DNA of 64,000 nt from Amycolatopsis eburnea (GTDB taxonomy: Bacteria; Actinomycetota; Actinomycetes; Mycobacteriales; Pseudonocardiaceae), in assembly GCF_003937945.1 (NCBI RefSeq), contig NZ_RSEC01000055.1:107996-171995 (forward strand), written 5' to 3'. The translations under genes and the position numbers were made by a program. Below the pieces are notes generated by a model. The model did not search any database. It saw only the letters and a program-made list of their open reading frames with translations, and had not been told where the DNA came from. This document shows positions 61,528-64,000 of this stretch, in pieces; the first letter of the stretch is position 1; each line of letters begins with the position of its first letter.

Positions 61528-62163
61528 GTGGTGTTGAGCGACCGGCTGTTCACGCGCGAGGAGCTGGCACTCGATCCCGTCGACCTGGCCCGGCTGCTGC
61601 TCGGCTCGGTCCTGGAAGCCGACGGTCCGGACGGCACCGTCGGCGTCCGGCTGGTCGAGGTCGAGGCCTACCGCGGCGAAGACGACCCGGCGTCGCACTG
61701 CTACCGCGGCCGGACCCCGCGCAACGCCGTGATGTGGGGTCCGGCGGGTCACCTGTACGTGTACTTCGTCTACGGGATGCACTTCTGCGCGAACATCGTC
61801 GGCTCCCACGACGGCGTCGCGGGCGCGGTGCTGCTGCGAGCCGGCGAGGTCGTCACCGGCCTCGACGTCGTCCGCAAGCGGCGGCCGAACGCCCGGGGGA
61901 CCGGCGAGCTGGCCAAGGGGCCGGCGATCCTCACGTCGGTGCTGCGCATCGACCGCGCGGAGAACGGCGTCGACCTGACCGACCCGGCGTCGCCGGTGCG
62001 GCTGTACGCGGGCAAGCGGGTGCCGGACGAGCAGATCCGCTCCGGTCCCCGCGTCGGCGTCGCGATGGCGATGGAGACGCCGTGGCGGTTCTGGGTCGAC
62101 GGCTCGCCCGCGGTGTCGACCTACCGGCGGGGCGGGAAGCGCCGGGTGCGACCCGCCAGTTAG
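61528..62163 (+). CDS. 3-methyladenine DNA glycosylase (AAG/Mpg type)
   Basis: A 211-residue base-excision enzyme. It has DLARLLLGSVLEADG, VEVEAYRGEDDPASHCYRGRTPRNAVMWGPAGHLYVYFVYGMHFCANIV (catalytic Glu and DNA-intercalating Tyr region), GTGELAKGPAILTSVLRI and SGPRVGVAMAMETPWRFWV. Several starts compete: GTG 61528, GTG 61531 and TTG 61534, the last best spaced from GAGGGGA. It lies between argH and tyrS, same strand. Confidence 0.93.
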   Translation: MVLSDRLFTREELALDPVDLARLLLGSVLEADGPDGTVGVRLVEVEAYRGEDDPASHCYRGRTPRNAVMWGPAGHLYVYFVYGMHFCANIVGSHDGVAGAVLLRAGEVVTGLDVVRKRRPNARGTGELAKGPAILTSVLRIDRAENGVDLTDPASPVRLYAGKRVPDEQIRSGPRVGVAMAMETPWRFWVDGSPAVSTYRRGGKRRVRPAS

Positions 62164-62195
62164 TCGGTTGACCTGGTGCGGGAGGATCTACAGGC

Positions 62196-63470
62196 GTGAG
62201 CGAACACATCCTCGACGAGCTGTCCTGGCGCGGCCTGATCGCGCAGTCCACCGACATCGACGCCCTCCGGCGCGAGCTCGACCAGGGTCCCGTGACGCTC
62301 TATTGCGGCTTCGACCCGACCGCGCCCAGCCTGCACGCCGGCAACCTGGTCCCGCTGCTCATGCTCAAGCGCTTCCAGCGCGCGGGGCACCGGCCCATCG
62401 TGCTGGCCGGCGGCGCGACCGGGATGATCGGCGACCCGCGCGACACCGGTGAGCGCACGCTGAACACCCTCGACGTCGTCGCCGAGTGGGCCGGGCGCAT
62501 CCGCGGCCAGCTCGAGCGGTTCGTGGACTTCGACGACTCGCCGACCGGCGCGATCGTCGAGAACAACCTCAACTGGACCGGGCAGCAGACCGCGCTGGAG
62601 TTCCTGCGCGACGTCGGGAAGCACTTCTCGATCAACGTCATGCTCAACCGGGAGACGGTGAAGCGCCGGCTCGAAGGCGACGGCATGTCGTACACCGAGT
62701 TCAGCTACCTGCTCCTGCAGTCGCAGGACTACCTGCAGCTGCACCGCCAGTACGGCTGCAAGCTGCAGGTCGGCGGGTCCGACCAGTGGGGCAACCTCGT
62801 CGGCGGCGTCGACCTGATCCGCCGGACCGACGGCGCGGGCGTGCACGCGCTGACCGCGCCGCTGGTCACCGACGCGGAGGGCCGCAAGTTCGGCAAGTCC
62901 ACCGGTGGCGGGAACCTCTGGCTCGACCCGGAGATGACCTCGCCGTACGCCTGGTACCAGTACTTCGTCAACGTGGGTGACGCTGATGTCATCCGCTACC
63001 TGCGGATGTTCACGTTCCTGGGCCAGGAGGAGATCGCCGCGCTGGCCGAGGACACCGAACAGCGCCCCCACCTGCGTTCCGCGCAGAAGCGGCTGGCGGA
63101 GGAGTTCACCGTCCTGGTGCACGGCGAGGAGCAGACCCGGCAGGTCATCAACGCGAGCCAGGCCCTCTTCGGCCGCGGCGAGCTCGGCGACCTGGACGAA
63201 CGCACCCTCGACGCGGCGATGGCCGAGGTCCCGAACGGCAAGGTCGACCCGTCGGGCGAGCCGACGATCGTCGACCTGCTGCTGGCCGGGGGACTGGTGG
63301 ACAGCAAGGGCGCCGCGCGCCGCACGCTCAAGGAGGGCGGCGCGTACGTCAACAACGTGAAGATCGCGGACGAGGAGTGGAAGCCGGCCCCGGGCGACGC
63401 CCTGCACGGCAAGTGGCTCGTCGTCCGCAAGGGCAAGCGGAACGTCGCCGGCGTCGCCCTCGGCGGCTGA
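62196..63470 (+). CDS. tyrS: Tyrosine-tRNA ligase
   Basis: A 424-residue class I synthetase. HIGH-type motif in FDPTAPSLHAGNLVPLL, tyrosine pocket in SYLLLQSQDYLQL and GGSDQWGNLVGGVDLIRR, KMSKS-type loop KFGKST, and a C-terminal S4 RNA-binding domain (TIVDLLLAGGLVDSKGAARRTLKEGGAYVNNVKI). GTG start; GGGAGGA lies upstream. A palindrome follows the gene, then the rRNA leader. Confidence 0.97.
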   Translation: MSEHILDELSWRGLIAQSTDIDALRRELDQGPVTLYCGFDPTAPSLHAGNLVPLLMLKRFQRAGHRPIVLAGGATGMIGDPRDTGERTLNTLDVVAEWAGRIRGQLERFVDFDDSPTGAIVENNLNWTGQQTALEFLRDVGKHFSINVMLNRETVKRRLEGDGMSYTEFSYLLLQSQDYLQLHRQYGCKLQVGGSDQWGNLVGGVDLIRRTDGAGVHALTAPLVTDAEGRKFGKSTGGGNLWLDPEMTSPYAWYQYFVNVGDADVIRYLRMFTFLGQEEIAALAEDTEQRPHLRSAQKRLAEEFTVLVHGEEQTRQVINASQALFGRGELGDLDERTLDAAMAEVPNGKVDPSGEPTIVDLLLAGGLVDSKGAARRTLKEGGAYVNNVKIADEEWKPAPGDALHGKWLVVRKGKRNVAGVALGG

Positions 63471-63485
63471 CCGGCCCCCGGAGGT

Positions 63486-63539
63486 CCGAAACAGGGCCCT
63501 GACCTGCGGGAACGCGGTTAAGGGACCCCCCTGTTTCGG
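63486..63539. repeat. Inverted repeat downstream of tyrS
   Basis: CCGAAACAGGG (63486-63496) and CCCTGTTTCGG (63529-63539) are perfect 11-bp arms around 32 bases that can fold further (CCCT/AGGG). It can serve as tyrS terminator; the right arm also abuts the start of the rRNA promoter region. Confidence 0.65.
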
Positions 63540-63815
63540 GCCCTTGGAGGGGGTGTAAAGTTCTCCAAGTCGCCAGGGAAACCGGGTGGCCGCCGGGACA
63601 CGAACCAAGCTCTCGCGGATCGCGATTGAGTGGGTGTCCCACCAAAAACTGCTAGGAATGACTCGCTTCGAGCGAGCCGCTGGAACGCGGTGAACTCGGG
63701 GTGTGTTGCTTGAGAACTCAACAGTGTGCTAGTGAACTAAGCCAGTAGAGCTTATATTTGAAACCCCCTCGTCGGGGTTTCCTTTGAGAGCAAGTATTTT
63801 GCCTCGATTGAACTG
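63540..63815 (+). promoter_or_regulatory. rRNA promoter and leader region
   Basis: A 276-base leader ahead of 16S rRNA. Visible elements: TAAAGT near 63556 as a possible -10; a small hairpin CTCGCT-TCG-AGCGAG (63662-63676); a boxA-like antitermination stretch GTGTTGCTTGAGAACTCAAC (63703-63722), of the kind found before actinobacterial 16S genes; and the stem GAAACCCC/GGGGTTTC (63760-63781), probably part of the RNase III processing region. Promoter positions are tentative. Confidence 0.65.

Positions 63816-64000
<185 letters not shown>

Overview
The window reads as a high-GC actinobacterial chromosome segment, most likely from Amycolatopsis (Pseudonocardiaceae). The grounds are pervasive G/C third codon positions, many GTG starts, an exo-beta-D-glucosaminidase almost identical in layout to CsxA of Amycolatopsis orientalis, and the first ~185 bases of an actinobacterial 16S rRNA gene at the right edge. 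No prophage, insertion sequence, CRISPR array or tRNA was found. Genes cover almost everything.

Left third (1-29 kb) is a mixed accessory/housekeeping region. It holds a CPA1 cation antiporter (cut by the edge), a SnoaL-like protein, a type-B carboxylesterase, csxA with an operator-like palindrome, a Nudix-like membrane protein, a YchJ-type protein, RNase HI, and a locus made of a Crp/Fnr regulator, a 14-codon ORF with its own hairpin, a helical protein and a degenerate nucleotidyl-cyclase-like protein. Then follow a DUF1684 protein, an AMIN-like secreted protein, an MBL hydrolase, an acyltransferase, uvrA, two lipoproteins, a SigL/RslA-type sigma/anti-sigma pair, an MFS exporter with a divergent HxlR regulator, DctA with a divergent two-component system, and an M64 peptidase.

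Middle (29-43 kb) is catabolic. A DasABCD-like chitobiose/GlcNAc uptake operon (lactonase, binding protein, two permeases, GH20 hexosaminidase, all minus strand) has a near-perfect DasR site just upstream. Next to it is a divergent cluster for D-amino-acid/sugar-acid metabolism: GntP permease, D-aminoacylase and a D-threonine-aldolase-like enzyme on the minus strand, and a PfkB kinase, IclR regulator and RidA on the plus strand. A GntR regulator with ACC deaminase follows, its start codon lying inside a perfect 20-bp palindrome.

Right third (43-64 kb) is mostly core: DUF1844, infC (ATC start)-rpmI-rplT, a SpoU-type rRNA methyltransferase, pheS-pheT, a DNA alkylation repair protein, a secreted TAP-like hydrolase, a small HTH protein, a WYL regulator, then a tightly overlapped arginine operon argC-J-B-D-F-R-(argG remnant)-H, an AAG-type glycosylase, tyrS, and the rRNA leader and 16S rRNA. 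The most notable observation is that the argG position holds only an 87-codon in-frame ORF matching two separated pieces of argininosuccinate synthase. Other notable points are the Crp/cyclase-like locus with its tiny ORF, and several sequence-level regulatory sites (DasR, CsnR-like, SigL-type, ArgR over a leaderless promoter).
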